From Aquilaria yunnanensis (lineage: Eukaryota; Streptophyta; Magnoliopsida; Malvales; Thymelaeaceae), in NCBI GenBank assembly GCA_039654915.1, contig CM077596.1, forward strand, positions 45,878,501 to 45,942,500: a DNA stretch of 64,000 nt, given 5' to 3'. The notes below the pieces were generated by a model, which ran no database searches, was not told where the DNA came from, and saw only the letters and a list, made by a program, of their open reading frames with translations. The translations under genes and the position numbers were made by a program. Positions 29,131 through 41,739 of the stretch are shown here, piece after piece (position 1 is the stretch's first letter; every line of letters begins with the position of its first letter).

Positions 29131-29854
29131 GGGGGAGTTTGGTTCTATTTAATGGCATTAACAAAGCCTCATTATTCATTGTGCAAATTCAGGTCAAAGA
29201 CTGGTCAAAATGTGCAAATTAATTTCTTGTGTATTTAGTGCCTGGTTTGGGCAAATTTATAGTTCTCTGCCATTAGGGAAAGAGGCCTAAGGCGATCTGA
29301 GGATGAAATTTGTCTGGCATTACAATGCTGTACATGGATTAGGCAGTGGTGTCAAGATTGGTTCAAGTAGACATCTAGGGGAAAGGAGTAGCAATCAAGA
29401 GCTAAGAATGGCCAATAATTGGGTTCAGACCAAACAGCATAACCAATTGAAAAAAAATGGATCTGAGGCCGGACAAAAACCCAAGCAAAGGCAGAAACGA
29501 CTGCCAAGCCAAAAGCCTTAGGGAAGAGGAAGGCTGTTGATGAAAAGCCAAAAGCTAAAGTAGTGAAGGTAGCAAAGATGACAATGAAAAGCTTTCTTAA
29601 GAAGAAGTTGGTGCTTTCCTGGGATAGGGTCCCATAATTCTCTTCAGAAAAAAAAGGTGACAGATTCTAGCCAAATGAGCATCCTTGCCCCGCGTCTTCA
29701 CCAACTATGGCCAGTGGCAAAGAACCGTAAATAAGGCCAAAGAAGGAACCAAATATATAACAAACTAATTTGCCCATTTTGACCAGCCTTTGACCCGCAT
29801 TTGAACAGTGAATAATGAAACCTTATTAATATCATTAAGTTCATCTGAACTCCC
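29131..29854. mobile_element. Tourist-like (PIF/Harbinger-type) foldback element
   Basis: About 200 bp at the left end is repeated inverted at the right end (for example GGTCAAAGACTGGTCAAAAT against its complement near 29790). The ends read GGGGGAGTTTGGTTC and GGGAGTTCAGATG and are flanked by TTA on both sides. The 724-bp element has no transposase. Its centre (about 29490-29610) contains a lysine/alanine-rich frame with AKPKALGKRKA, reminiscent of a histone H1-like tail, which could be a captured fragment. Confidence 0.6.
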
Positions 29855-29857
29855 TTA

Positions 29858-31950
29858 GTTTTATTTTTTGTGCAAATATAAAGACTGTTATACTTAGTGG
29901 CCTCTAGTTGGTTGTTAAGCTAGTATTGTACATAGTGTACTAGTATTATATTTGAATATGATGATTCTAGTTTTATGCTGGTCATATAAGATTCTTGGTA
30001 CTAATTATAGTGTTATGTTTTGACAAATCAGGACTTGAGGAGGCACAGCAGGGATTCCTAGCTTAAGCACACTTGCGGCAATTTATGCCCAAGTGTGAGC
30101 TTTGAGTAGTGAACTCAGTGTATGCTAATTTTTTAGTACTTTATGTACTAGATGCCTCTAGTAGTGATGTGTATTAGTTTAACTAGATATAAAACTTTCT
30201 TTTGGATGCACATAAGGCAGATCACATACATACAATTGTTACTTATAGTTTAAGTAATTAACATTTTTTAGCTTTGGCTTGTTTATGTGAACTAAAATAA
30301 AATATCGACAAGTTTTTATATGTTTTAATTTCTGTTTAAGTTACTTATAGTCGAAGCTACTCATGCATTTTATGTCATGCTAGGCTAAATAATGCTAGGC
30401 TAAATAACTAGTAGGATGGAAAGTTTTAAGATGCTCATAAATGACAACTAGCCAATTGCCAGCCATAATGGGATTAAATTCCTAAGTGGCTTGTAAATCA
30501 AGCTAATCTCCTTAGGAGTACCCCATTCAGGAGGCAGGTTCCCCGACAAGTTTGGGTCATTTGAGTTTGGATTTTTTAGGATTTCACTTTAATTGGTTAG
30601 ATACAATCAAGTTCGGGTCATTGACTTTTCTAGTCAAATTGAGTCAAGTTATACGTAGGTTTGGATAGATCAAGCTAGGTTATTGAATCGGGTTAAATTT
30701 TGTCACCCTTACCTACATAACCAAATATTTGTACAAGTATGCCAATAGATATGTATAAATCTAACATATAAAGAAAGTAGGACATACGTACAAAATGTAT
30801 GACGCATATGAACAAAATGTATGAGATATACACCAAAGAACATTATGTGCACATATAATATTTACTAGTTTAAATTTGTACACATATGTGAACTTGAAAG
30901 AATATTAAGGATTTATTTAAAAAAAAAATAAGGGACAAACACAAGGTTTGACTTTTGTTGAAACGTTTGTAGGAATTGAACACCTGTTGTCTCTGCCACG
31001 TTCCAAATGTCACCACCACCTCCAGTCGTTGCTCCATGACCACCAACCATCCTAGCTTGCCTAGATTGTCCTGCCTAGGCATGTTTTGAGTTTCTAAGCA
31101 TTACTGTCATTTGTGCGATCCATTTTCTATATCTTATATCTGCCGCCATCTTCATTCATCTGGTGGTTGCTAGTGCCGTCCTGTCATGACCAACTCCGTC
31201 CATCACTACCGTCATGAATTGAAGGGAGGAGCTGAAGCTGTGTCTTTCACAGTCGTCGCACATAGGAGGAAGGGATTAGGGACATTTGAGGTATTTATAT
31301 TTTTAGAATGGCATAATTGATATTTTACCTTGTGGGCACACATTTTTATTAAAATACTTTTCTTTCTTTTGTCCATTTTTTTGCCCTTTTGAAGCGTAAA
31401 GACCGCGTTGAAGCCGTGTGTACGAATCTTAGTAGGGCCACCAACGTCTGACAATTCTTTTAATTTTTATCCGAAATAATTAAAACACCTTTCATTTTTA
31501 TCTTAATTTCTTCTGATGCTATAGTCTCTAATAAAGAAGAAATTAAATTCCAAACTTCGGTTTATCAGAATATTTTTATTCCTAGAAAAATAAAAAAAAT
31601 TAATTTGATACTTATTTAAAATTTATATAAATCATTCAAATAATTCTGACTCAAATATTCAAGAAAGGCTAAAATCCCATATTGGCCCCCAAACTATAAA
31701 TATATGTCCATATTAACCCTACACTAAAGTCGATTCTCAATTGTCTCTCGAACTTACAGAGGATGCTTGTGTAGCTGAGTTTAGCTTAGGGTCCGAAATG
31801 TCAGATCATTCATATTACATGGGCCAATTTGTGATTTTTTAGCCGATTGTATTTATAGGTTCAAAATTATTCCCCAGGAATTAGTGAATTAGCAATATTT
31901 TAGAGAAAGAAAAAAAGAAGCAAAATCGGGAAAATCCAAAATTTCCTTTT
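29858..31950. other. Intergenic DNA without a recognised gene
   Basis: AT-rich sequence with short frames only. It includes an old repeat remnant to about 30540 and a stretch with CAAGTTCGGGTCATTGAC-type motifs near 30610. Nothing else is supported. Confidence 0.5.
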
Positions 31951-31962
31951 CTCTTCCAGTTC

Positions 31963-31970
31963 TATATTTA
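31963..31970 (+). promoter_or_regulatory. TATA box of the CML gene
   Basis: TCTATATTTAAGAG lies 57-64 nt before the ATG, which would give a leader of about 30 nt. A pyrimidine-rich stretch (TTTCCTTTTCTCTTCC) precedes it, as is usual in plant core promoters. Confidence 0.6.
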
Positions 31971-32026
31971 AGAGCGGCCTCCCGCCCTACCCTAACAGAT
32001 CCTGAAAAATCAGTCCCTTCAGAGCA

Positions 32027-32521
32027 ATGGCGGAAACGAAATCCCAAAACATCTCCGAGAAAGCGTCAACCTATTTCCATGATACGGAAGAGCTCAAGAA
32101 GGTGTTCGATCAGTTCGACACCAACAAGGACGGCAAGATCTCCGTCTCGGAGCTCCGCGAGGTCATGAAGTCCATGGGCTCCTCCTACTCGGAGGACGAG
32201 CTCCGCCGCGTCATGGAGGACATCGACGCCGACCACGACGGCTTCATCGACCTCTCAGAGTTCGCCACAATCTGCAGATCCTCCTCCAATGCCGCCACCG
32301 ATCTGCGCGAGGCCTTCGATCTCTACGATCAGGACCGGAACGGCCTGATCTCGACGGCGGAGCTCCATAAGGTGCTGAATCGCTTAGGGATGGCGTGCTC
32401 GTTGGAGGACTGCGAGAGGATGATCAAGTCGGTGGATTCGGATGGCGATGGGAGCGTCAATTTCGAGGAGTTTGAGAAGATGATGAGCAGTTCCCTCGGG
32501 AGCAATGGATCTGCGAAGTAG
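32027..32521 (+). CDS. Calmodulin-like calcium sensor with four EF-hands (CML26/27 type)
   Basis: The 164-residue intronless frame carries four EF-hand loops: DTNKDGKISVSE (about 31-42), DADHDGFIDLSE (67-78), DQDRNGLISTAE (104-115) and DSDGDGSVNFEE (140-151). Each has acidic residues at loop positions 1 and 12, so all four look able to bind calcium. There is no signal peptide or lipidation motif, so a soluble cytosolic or nuclear sensor is expected; its targets are unknown. Overall pattern and length fit the plant CML23/24/26/27 group, closest by eye to CML26/27. The ATG context (AGCAATGGCG) is good. The coding sequence is GC-rich against AT-rich surroundings, normal for this family. Its partner downstream, a DUF1295 gene, also neighbours CML26/27 in Arabidopsis. 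Confidence 0.93.
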   Translation: MAETKSQNISEKASTYFHDTEELKKVFDQFDTNKDGKISVSELREVMKSMGSSYSEDELRRVMEDIDADHDGFIDLSEFATICRSSSNAATDLREAFDLYDQDRNGLISTAELHKVLNRLGMACSLEDCERMIKSVDSDGDGSVNFEEFEKMMSSSLGSNGSAK

Positions 32522-32905
32522 GTTAGTTTTTGCTGAAATTTGGTGGAATTCCTGACAGATTAGGGTTCTTACCTCTTCCTCTTTCTCCCAAATATAAATA
32601 ATGTTGATCTGATCTTGATGGATGATTTTGGTGGTGAATTTGGAGAAAGGGCATAGAATTTGCAATCGCCGAGAGGCTGGTTGGCATTGGCGATTTTAGT
32701 TGTATCCTTAACATTGGAGCTTGTCCTAATCACTCGTTCATGACATCTTAAACTACATAGTTGATGAGGAATTTTGTTTGCCTCCCATCTTTTTTTCTTT
32801 TCCTTTTCTTCTAAATGGAAGAGGAATTGCCTGTGAAATTCCAGAATTCCTCTTAATTCATCTTCTCTCTTGTACTAATAGTTCCGATTGCCAGAAAAAC
32901 AGAGT

Positions 32906-32911
32906 AATAAA
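32906..32911 (+). terminator. Likely polyadenylation signal of the CML gene
   Basis: AATAAA lies about 385 nt after the stop codon, following a T-rich stretch. Earlier near-matches exist (ATAAATAAT near 32595), so the true site is uncertain. Confidence 0.35.
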
Positions 32912-33279
32912 CCGAAGGAACCTAGAACCGATCAACCCATCTCGTTGTTCCTGATGATCAGATCCCCCAGAGCTTTAAGCTACTGATTTCTTTTCAGCCA
33001 CCGCTTACCAGCCTTTCACCATCTAGGGTGCTAAGTTTGTACATGTCCCTATCAGACCATACCAAGGAACCGTTCTGGTGTCGATCAGTTGTTTGGACAT
33101 GTCCTTATCAGACCATACAAAAGAAAATGTCCTTGCAACTCACTCAAACAGGAAGCAACACTTGCCTACACAACTTGACTCTGACAAATTGGTTTCGAGC
33201 TTTCCATATGTTCCACATAACAACCTCTACCAACCAAATGCACCGATTAGATTTTGCAAATTGCAAATTTATATTTTTT

Positions 33280-33794
33280 GGCCTAAAGTTATTATTGCTC
33301 CTCGAACTTTGCCAACTTAAAATTTTTATCCCTAGATTTTTACTTGGTTCGATTTGCCCTTTAAACTTTACAAACTGGACCGTTTACCGTCTTGGCCAAA
33401 TTAAATGGAGAATATGTACTAAAATAAAAATAAAAGGAAAACAGAATGACTGACTATATCATTTCTCTAATGGTTGATTTTTATGAGCAAACAATAAATA
33501 CAAAGGTTTCAATTTCATATTTAAGATAATCCATCTTTCCTTTAGCTTCGCCTATAAGTTTGTATTAAGGCTTGTTATTGTGTGCTCACAAGAGTCAACT
33601 ATTGGACAAATAATTTAGTTAGTCCTTCAATATTTCTTTTATTTTCGCTTTAGTACACATTCTTCATTTGATTGAGCCAAGGGGGCAAAAAGTTCCAGTT
33701 TACAAAGTTTAAGGAGTGAGTCGAACTAAGTTGAATTTTAGGGGATAAAAGACCTGAGTTGGTAAGGTTCAGGGGGCAAAAGGGACTTTAGGTC
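33280..33794. mobile_element. Foldback MITE with Mutator-like 9-bp target duplication
   Basis: The ends GGCCTAAAGT and ACTTTAGGTC are inverted and the similarity continues inward for about 200 bp (for example TTTAAACTTTACAAACTGGA near 33360 against its complement near 33700). Flanks are ATATTTTTT and ATCTTTTTT, an 8-of-9 match. The 515-bp element has no coding capacity. Confidence 0.8.
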
Positions 33795-33803
33795 ATCTTT
33801 TTT

Positions 33804-35264
33804 CAGACGAAATAAAGCAATATACTACTATATTTTGCAGCATTTCATATACCAGTAACATTTTATGTATATTTTGTCCAAAAATTGTGATATACAACAA
33901 ATACCTTAAGATACGTACTGCAATATTCTTTCTTTTTTGTGGACATGTGTAAGATATTTTTTTAGTTATTTTATATCTAAATATTATACATAAATATATA
34001 AAATAGTTAAAATATAATTAATATACATATTTTAACATAAATATTTACATTTATCTTTTGGATGCTTTTTCCTTTTTCTTTTGCTTTCCTTTTTTTTTAT
34101 CAGAAAATGTATAGTTATTATTAAAGTATTATTTCTTTTTTTTTCCTCTTATATCAATAAATTAATTTTTTTACTAATTAATATTTGTTTTGCTTTATAT
34201 ATAACATTCTTTTATGTTTTTTGTATAAAAAAATATATTCTATCATATATATCTTATTTATATTTAACAAATTATGATGAGAAAAATTAGAATGTAAAAA
34301 AATTGTTTAATTTTTTTCATCTTAAAATAATATTCTAACATTTATTTTTTTATAAAAATAATAACAATATGTAGCATACAGTGTATCTTATAAATATAGA
34401 ATATGGTATATCTAGCGATAACGGTATTTAACATCTTGAATGAAACATAAATGAGAGATGGGATGAAAGAGGAATAGAGAAGAGGGGAAAAAGTGAAGGA
34501 ATTCAAGAGATAAAAATTAGTTATTGAAAATAGTCTCTTTAGAACTTCAACTAGGTTTTTTAGCCTACAAGTTGTAGTGGAGAAAAAATCCATAATCTTA
34601 GAAAATATAGCCTTGAATTAAAAATGAAAATAAAGTTTGGGGCAGCCTAGACTATACAAAAAACTAGACACATTATAGTGGCAAAATTTTTTTTCAAAAG
34701 ATATAAATAATATGGAAAAGTTTGGAGACTGAAATGACAAATAAATAATAGTTGGCGTTTTAAATGAGAAAAATTAATAAATCAGGGTTTGGGATGAATT
34801 TAAAACAAAGGAAAATGTGAAACAACTCAAATGTGGAAAATAGTAATATAGACACTCAAGAAAGTGATCATGTGGTAAAAAAGCAACCAATACTTAAAAA
34901 AAATTGCCTTTTAGGAAAGGGGTTGCGTGGAGAAAAAGGGACAATAGGAAACACAACAAAAAAAAAGATAGAGAGTAAAATGATATTGTTTTATTCACTA
35001 TTTATTAAATATTGAATAATCTGTATGCCTTTAGTATATAAAAGGGGAAAAGGGGAAAAACACTGTTGAATCAGGTAAAAGGCTCAGACAGGTAAGGAGT
35101 ATCAATGTTGACCGAAAACACAATTTTTTTTTTTTTATAATCAGGATCTATTACAATTTATTATAAGAGTACAAATGAAAGTGAACTTTGTCTAAACCAA
35201 GGGGATAAAGGGGCTTGCTACACGGAACGTGGAGGATCTTAGATGTCATAAAACCTTTCAGATG
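33804..35264. other. Very AT-rich intergenic DNA
   Basis: I see no gene, RNA or clear transposon here. Short frames are compositional. Confidence 0.5.
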
Positions 35265-35374
35265 CACTATTCAGTGCAATAAAACATTCAGAAAACGTCA
35301 CCGTTTTAAACTCAGGTAAAGGAGAGACAGAAATTAAACGGTGCCGTTTTATTGGAAGTATTCAATGAATAGTG
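35265..35374. repeat. Small inverted-repeat element (110 bp)
   Basis: The left arm CACTATTCAGTG...CGTCACCGTTTTA is mirrored by a right arm ending TCAATGAATAGTG, with AAACGGTGCCGTTTTA at the centre of the fold. It looks like a miniature foldback element or its remnant; no convincing target duplication was found. Confidence 0.45.
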
Positions 35375-36313
35375 TTTCCCCTTTCACGTTTAGTGGTATT
35401 ATATAATTAGATAACTATAAAAATATTATTAAAAAAAGAAATAAAAAATTACTGTGGTGGTGATTCTTTGTATGGAGGTAATAGTTTTAAACAAAGTAAC
35501 ATACAATTCTTTATTAAATTATATAAAAATATAGGATTTAGTGACTTTTATTTAAATAAAATTTACTATAAGTAGTAATAGACACTTTCATGACAATTTT
35601 ATATATGTATAGTTTATAGATATATCTATCCCGCTCTCGCTTCCACCCTTCTGCATTGGCTCACCTTGTTCCGGACAACATCACCGATGACCAGGCCGGC
35701 TTAGGGCTATAACCCATAAGAATGTAGGCAATAACTCGTAAGTTATACAACGGAGAGTGGGCGCAAGAACAAGGAATCTGATGAGTTCGAGCAAATCTAA
35801 AATGTTCTGAAAGCGTGCCTTAAGGAATTTATCCATTATAAGATCGATTATAAGATAAAAATTTCGTTCTGTGTAATTATTATACTGAAATCCAACATAT
35901 AAATGATGATTTGACAGGACGCTCGACTTATTGAACACTAATTAGTTGATCGTGCAACTCTGATAAATCCAACACTGAATTCTTTTGGTAGAGGAATTGA
36001 AAAGAAAACAGATGAGGGGACGAACAAAAAGAAAATGTTTAATGAAGAGAAACGAGAGCTATTTTAATGGAGCAATCCATTTTAACTGAAGGATATATCA
36101 CTTGCCAAAAATACAGATTTTGCTTTGAAATGTAGCATATTTATCATTAATTAGGAATTCCGTATTTATCTATCATATTTCCAGAAAAATATGGATTTTG
36201 CCGGTGATGATTCTCTCACGTCCAAAAGGTAATCGCTGACATTTATTAGGATTTTTTATTGCCATCATAATTCCTTAATTTCAGTCATTTCTAATAACTA
36301 CTCAAGTTCTTCG
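35375..36313. other. Intergenic DNA without a recognised gene
   Basis: A moderately GC-rich patch at 35640-35800 interrupts AT-rich DNA and could be an old LTR fragment, but no boundaries are visible. Confidence 0.4.
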
Positions 36314-36321
36314 GATGATAG

Positions 36322-37736
36322 GCATGGTTGTAAAAGCCGGGCCGGACGGTTGAACCGTTAATGCTTTTGGCCCGGCTGCCGGCTTATATACACTTTGGTC
36401 AAAAGCCGGTCAAAACCGGGAAAAGCCGCTGGAACTGTCGAACCATAAACAACGGACGGCCTAAGATAGTTATTTACAAATTACAATAAAAAAACGGTGA
36501 AAGAAAAAAAAAAAACCTTTCTAGTTGTCTATTCAGATTCAATAACGCCTGACGGCTAACGGCGATGCGTGAGAGGGAGAAATTAGTGAGAGGGAAAAAA
36601 TTTGATTCTTGAAGGGAGAACCCTGATACTCGCCAGCCTCCTTCCCCGTCCATTGCCACTCGCCATTGCTCTGCTCATCGCTTGTCTTCGACACTGTCTG
36701 CTTTGTGCTTCCGCCGCTGCCCCTTCGGCCCTGCCAGTCATCGGTTGTTTCTGAACTTGGCTAGTCATCGAACCTCGGCCTCCTACTTCCATACTTACTG
36801 CTCTTTGCTCACCTCACTGTCGCGCGCAGCCTCTGTTTCTCAATTTTAAGGCTACGTATTTATAGTCTGTTTCGTAACTTTTGTTTGCTTTTTTTCGCGT
36901 TTTTGCTGTTACTTTTGCCTTTTTTTTTTGTTAATCTTTTTTACTCCGTTTGCTTTTGCTTATTCCTATCTTTCTCTTATTGCTGCCTTTGACTACTCTG
37001 ACAGCAACAAGTCTTCTCTCTGGTTCTGTACGTTTTCTTTTGCTGTTTTATACTCCGTCCCATTAATTTTGATACATTTGACTTTTTATTGTATTTTGAT
37101 TCAATTTTATTTATATTATTATTTGTTAAAAAAAATAAAAAAAAATATATTTAGAAACTACATATCTTAAATTATCATTCATATACAAAAATTTTATATT
37201 TATATATTAAAATGTTGAAAATAAAAAATCATAGATTAATTACAAAAAACAAATAGAGCAAACCTTTTGAGACGGAGAGAGTATCTTTTTTGTTTGTTGT
37301 TGCAGCGTTTGACTATAATTTTGTGGCAACAAGTCTATTTTTTTTTTATGTTATTGACATTATTTTACTTTTTCTGAATAAGTTTAAAATTTTGTGTTTC
37401 TTTAAATTTAGCTTGTGTTAAGTTAATTAACTTGGTGATACTTGAAGGTAGATTTTGATGAATGAATGATCTTATGATAAATTATTGTGTACTACTACTA
37501 TTACTATTATTATTATTATTTAAAAAAATATATTTATACTAGGAGAAAAGTGTGTTGATAATTATTGAATTTCATGAACAGGTAAACAAAATAATACGGG
37601 ACTACAGGTTTAGATTTGACAGAATGGTAGCTGTTGGAATATTTTGTATCCTTTTGGTGATTGAACCGAACCATCAACCATAAACCTTTGACTTGGACGT
37701 TCTATAGACTATACCCAATTCGGCTTTTATAACATT
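36322..37736. mobile_element. Non-autonomous hAT-type element
   Basis: The inverted ends GCATGGTTGTAAAAGCCG and AATGTTATAAAAGCCG are flanked by the perfect 8-bp duplication GATGATAG (36314-36321 and 37737-37744), the length made by hAT transposases. The subterminal region is rich in GCCGG/ACCGG motifs (36337-36425). The 1.4-kb interior has no transposase; open frames at 36474-36792 look like untranslated, compositionally biased sequence. Confidence 0.8.
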
Positions 37737-37744
37737 GATGATAG

Positions 37745-40700
37745 GGCAATTTGGTCAAGAAAGTCTGCCTAAAAATCTAGCAGATGGGAGGTCAATGGAA
37801 TAGTGGGAAAATTGAATCTCACATCTTTAACCATCTGATAACAATTACAAGCCTTAACAAGATTGCTTGTTGACTCTTGTGTGATATATATTGGGAATTT
37901 TCAAAAACCCCCCTGAGGTTTAACCTAACCTATACTTACCCCATTTATTTTTAAAAATCTACACTTATCGCCCTGAATTGTAAGTTCCTGCCGCCACACT
38001 CCGTTAAGCCCAAAAAAGGGTAAAAAAACCATCTAGGAAACTTAACTCCCTGAACTTTTGCATCTAACAAAATAGCTACCATCCCCAACTTTACAGCTTA
38101 AATTCTAATGTTTATACTTCCAAAGTTTAATTAGCATTAACTGGAACTATTTTTTGGATTAAAAAAGGGATTTCACAAGCAAACTAAGAGACTCCCCACA
38201 TAGAACTTTTGGTGCTAGCACAATGATATGTATATTGATATTGGACTATATCATACCCTACAACATGTTGAACCGGTGAATGAAGAAAATGGAAGAGGAA
38301 TAGCTAGGTCGCGATCTGGGTCAACTTGATTCTAAAAAAATTGGTGAATTCGAGGGCAGCCAGAGGCCTGAACCTGTTTGGACGGTGAAGGGCAGATTCT
38401 TTGATGGGGTTATCGGATACCTATGACGACAGAAGGCGGCGATTGAGTTCAATGAAGTGGCGGTCTTCGATTTGGGGACAAAAGGTGATGGCCGGCCAGA
38501 AACGGTGACAATCGGGATGTTGCCGGAGCCCGGACGAGGCAGAAATCTAGAGCTCAAACGGTCACCCTCCTCAGAACTCCCGTCACACTTCTCTGGTGAT
38601 AGTTCTCCCCATCAGCAATAATGAGGCGGGCCGGAGAAACAGATCAACAGCCGCGCCAGAAGAGAAGAGAATCGGTGAGAAGAGTGACGCACACCGTAGA
38701 GACCACTAAGACTGGTTGCGATAGGAAAAAAAAGGCGAAGACCCAATTATCAAGCATCGATGCTCGCGGCAACTTTGAGAGAGGAAGCGAGAGTCAAAGT
38801 CTGAAGGGCGAGCATTGGTGCAGCGGTGATCGAGGGAAGTCGAGAGGAACAACCAGAAGATTGCAAATATTTAGAAATGGTGGCTGTAGCGCGTCCGTCA
38901 AAATTTTCAGAAATATATTTAGGAAAAATGTTTTTTATGGGTAAACTATGGGGTTGGTCTTTTGGTTTTTGTTACTTGGTGCGTCTGGCCAGGAAGTTCA
39001 GTAAGAGTTCAGTTTCAGCCCTCCATTCGTACAAGCCAAACGACGTCAGTGTAGAGGAAACACAATGATTGTGTGTCTAGGTGTCATTTGAGGAATGTAT
39101 GATGACTAGTGTAGCTTGTAAAGGTAAAGTAGGGTGATACTGCTAACTTCATGTTTCCATTATTTTTCTATTTCAATAATGACATCTGTCAACTTTGTAT
39201 ATGTTGTAAAATAAGGTGATTTCTCTACCTTATTGTTTTTGGCATTTTTTTGTTGAAAACTGACATGTGTCCATTTTGTGTGTGTTTTTGGGTTAACGTG
39301 TCTATTTAGGACGATGGCATGGGATACGTGGACAAATGGGGAGGAATTGCATGTGATAAGGGGATGGTTTCATCCAACAGCTGACAGTGATGGACGATAA
39401 TAAGTGCTTGATTCCCTTGCTTCGTGTATATAGGTGTTGCTAGTGGAAGCAGAAAGGTAGCTCTTCCTGATATTTGCTCTTCTAATCATCTATGCTTCCA
39501 ATACTATGTAATATCCACAATGTTTGTCTCCATACTTTGTTTCTAGTCTATTTTGTCTCTAGATTCTGTTCTCGGTCTTTTGTCTATTCCCAGTGTATTT
39601 CTGGCATTCAACTATAGAATTTGTGTATTCAGTATGTGCTGTTTGTGTCTACTATTTTATTGCCTCGGTTCGTATATATAGGTGCCATTGGTTACCAGTG
39701 AAAGTCGAGTGATAGTTTTCATAATCTGTTGCGGCTGACAACAGTTGGATTTTTTTATCAGTGTGAGCCGAAGAAGGTGATTGCTAAGCAATTTAGGTCC
39801 TTTTTGGATGTTTATCTGGATAGTTGTTGTTTTTTCTTCTACATTGTTTTCTATAACAAATTCTTTCTTCCCGTAGTGTGTTGGCCGGACTAGTAGTTCA
39901 GACAGGGTTCGTTATTTTGTCTTCCCCTTCTTGGTTGTCTCTCTTTTAGCTTTCAATTTTGTAATAATTATGTTATTTTTTATTTGCAACTATTTGTTTG
40001 TCTAAAATGGAGCTGCTTTGCTTATCACCAATAACAATTTTAGCTGAATTATGTTCCAAATTGTCATTGTATATACCTTTGTATGTAATAGAAGTTCCAG
40101 TCGACGGATTTTTTCCACATCTGTCTGTGTTCTCATGCCTTCTTCCCAACAAATTGCATTGCCCATTATTGTATATGGATAATCAAAAATTGATGTTGGT
40201 CATGTCTCAGAAAATGATATCAGAATAAAAGTGTTGAAGACGAGTAATCTGAACAATTATAAAGCGTGTCATTGTTTTCTATTGGAATGGAAATTTTTGT
40301 TTGAATTTTCAAATTATTATGTTGATTTTGAAACTTCTTTTTTTGAGCAAAAACCAAATTGTTTTTAGTTTGCTGTATATATATTGTACCATTTAATGAA
40401 AATTGGTATTAGAATTTTGGTAAATGTGTAGCCCCAACCAAAACAAGGAAAAAAAAAACTTTGGCTTTTGAGTATATTTTTGCAAAATATGGTGATGTGA
40501 GGGACTAGAACATAAATTAAATAATTACTCATATATTTTTTATTTTATCAAAAGCATCTTTGCAAGATATATTATAGTATAGAGTGGCTATTTTTACTTC
40601 TTCAAACCCAAGGATAATTTTACAAGATATATTAGGGTATACCTAAGGATGCTATTAAGTTTATCAAAATCTTTGAAATAGAAAAAATTTATAATTCGCA

Positions 40701-40835
40701 TTTCATGTTCTTCTGTATTTATTGTAATATAAAAACCTTTGTCCGCAGCGGGGAGCAGGAAATTTTCATAGTATATTCTAATGTAAAAGCACCAGTTACT
40801 GATGCTTTTTCCTTTCTTTCTTTCATTTTTGCAGC
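37745..40835. other. Intergenic DNA with a MITE arm; no recognised gene
   Basis: At about 37895-37990 lies a single arm (CCCCCCTGAGGTTTAACC and following) of the foldback family seen complete at 40845 and 47440. A TATA-bearing sequence is loosely duplicated at about 39420-39465 and 39660-39705. GC-rich frames at 38320-38940 did not match any family I know. Confidence 0.45.
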
Positions 40836-40844
40836 AATTATATA

Positions 40845-41309
40845 GGGTAAATTACAAAAGGGCCCTGTGGTGTATTCTAACCTACACGTTACCCCCTCTA
40901 TTTTTGAAAACCTACACTTTATCTCATCTATTTTTGAAAACTTACATTTTACCCTATACTTCCTTTATAGTGCCCAACAACAACTTCTAAAATCATAAAT
41001 TAAACTATCTGATAACCATATTTCAATAATTTTAAAATTTTTTATATTTTTTAATAGTTAACCAATCTTTAAAAAATAATGATATTCACTTACTATAAGG
41101 AAAAACTAATAATCTAAAATATTTATTAACTACAAAAAAATATTGGAGAGACCAAAATTATTGAAAGATGACTATCGTATACTTTAAATTATAATTTCAG
41201 AAGTTATTATTGGACAGTATAAAAGAATCAGGGGCAAAGTATAGGTTTTTAAAAATAAGGGAAAAATATATGTTAGAGTAAACCTCAGGGGGGTTATTCT
41301 AATTTTCCC
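40845..41309. mobile_element. Foldback MITE, family 1, copy with perfect 9-bp duplication
   Basis: The 465-bp element is close to one long inverted repeat, starting GGGTAAATTACAAAAG and ending with the complement of GGGAAAATTAGAATAAC. Flanks are AATTATATA at 40836-40844 and 41310-41318. Such 9-bp duplications indicate Mutator-type mobilisation. The same family occurs at 47440-47899 and, in pieces, at 41319 and 37895. Confidence 0.88.
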
Positions 41310-41318
41310 AATTATATA

Positions 41319-41732
41319 ATAATACTTTTGCGGTTTGGTCTAATCTTTATTTTGCTCCATTGTTTCCTTTACATATTTGACAGCAACTTTTAAACTCTTA
41401 ATTTAAACCATATACTAGCTATTTTCTATTGATTTCAATCTCTACAATATTTTTTTTACAATTAATATGTGTTTTAAATTATCAATTTTTATTTTCTGTA
41501 AATATATTTTCATCCTCATAAATGCAAATTGATATTTTTTAAATACCAGTTAATTGTGAAAAAATATTAATCTTTGTTTAATTATTGGAACATAGTTACC
41601 AAACAGTTTAAATTAAGGTTTCAGAAGTTATTGCCAGACAACGTAAAAAAAGCAAGAGGTAGGTTTTTTAAAATAGAGAGAATAAAGTATAAGTTAAGGC
41701 AAATCACAAGGAAGTTTCTGTAATTTTACCTG
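41319..41732. mobile_element. Foldback MITE, family 1, partial copy
   Basis: This stretch aligns with the copies at 40845 and 47440 (AACTTTTAAACTC...AAGTTATTGCCAGACAA, ending GTAATTTTACC). Its left tip is missing and it directly abuts the complete copy, so the younger copy may have inserted into its edge. Confidence 0.6.
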
Positions 41733-41739
41733 TATATAC

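Noticed and set aside
36474..36792. Minus-strand frames of 61 and 69 codons
   Set aside because: They lie in the interior of the hAT-type element and show no domain.
38321..38944. GC-rich frames on both strands
   Set aside because: Opposite frames are open at the same place, which suggests base composition; no family was recognised.
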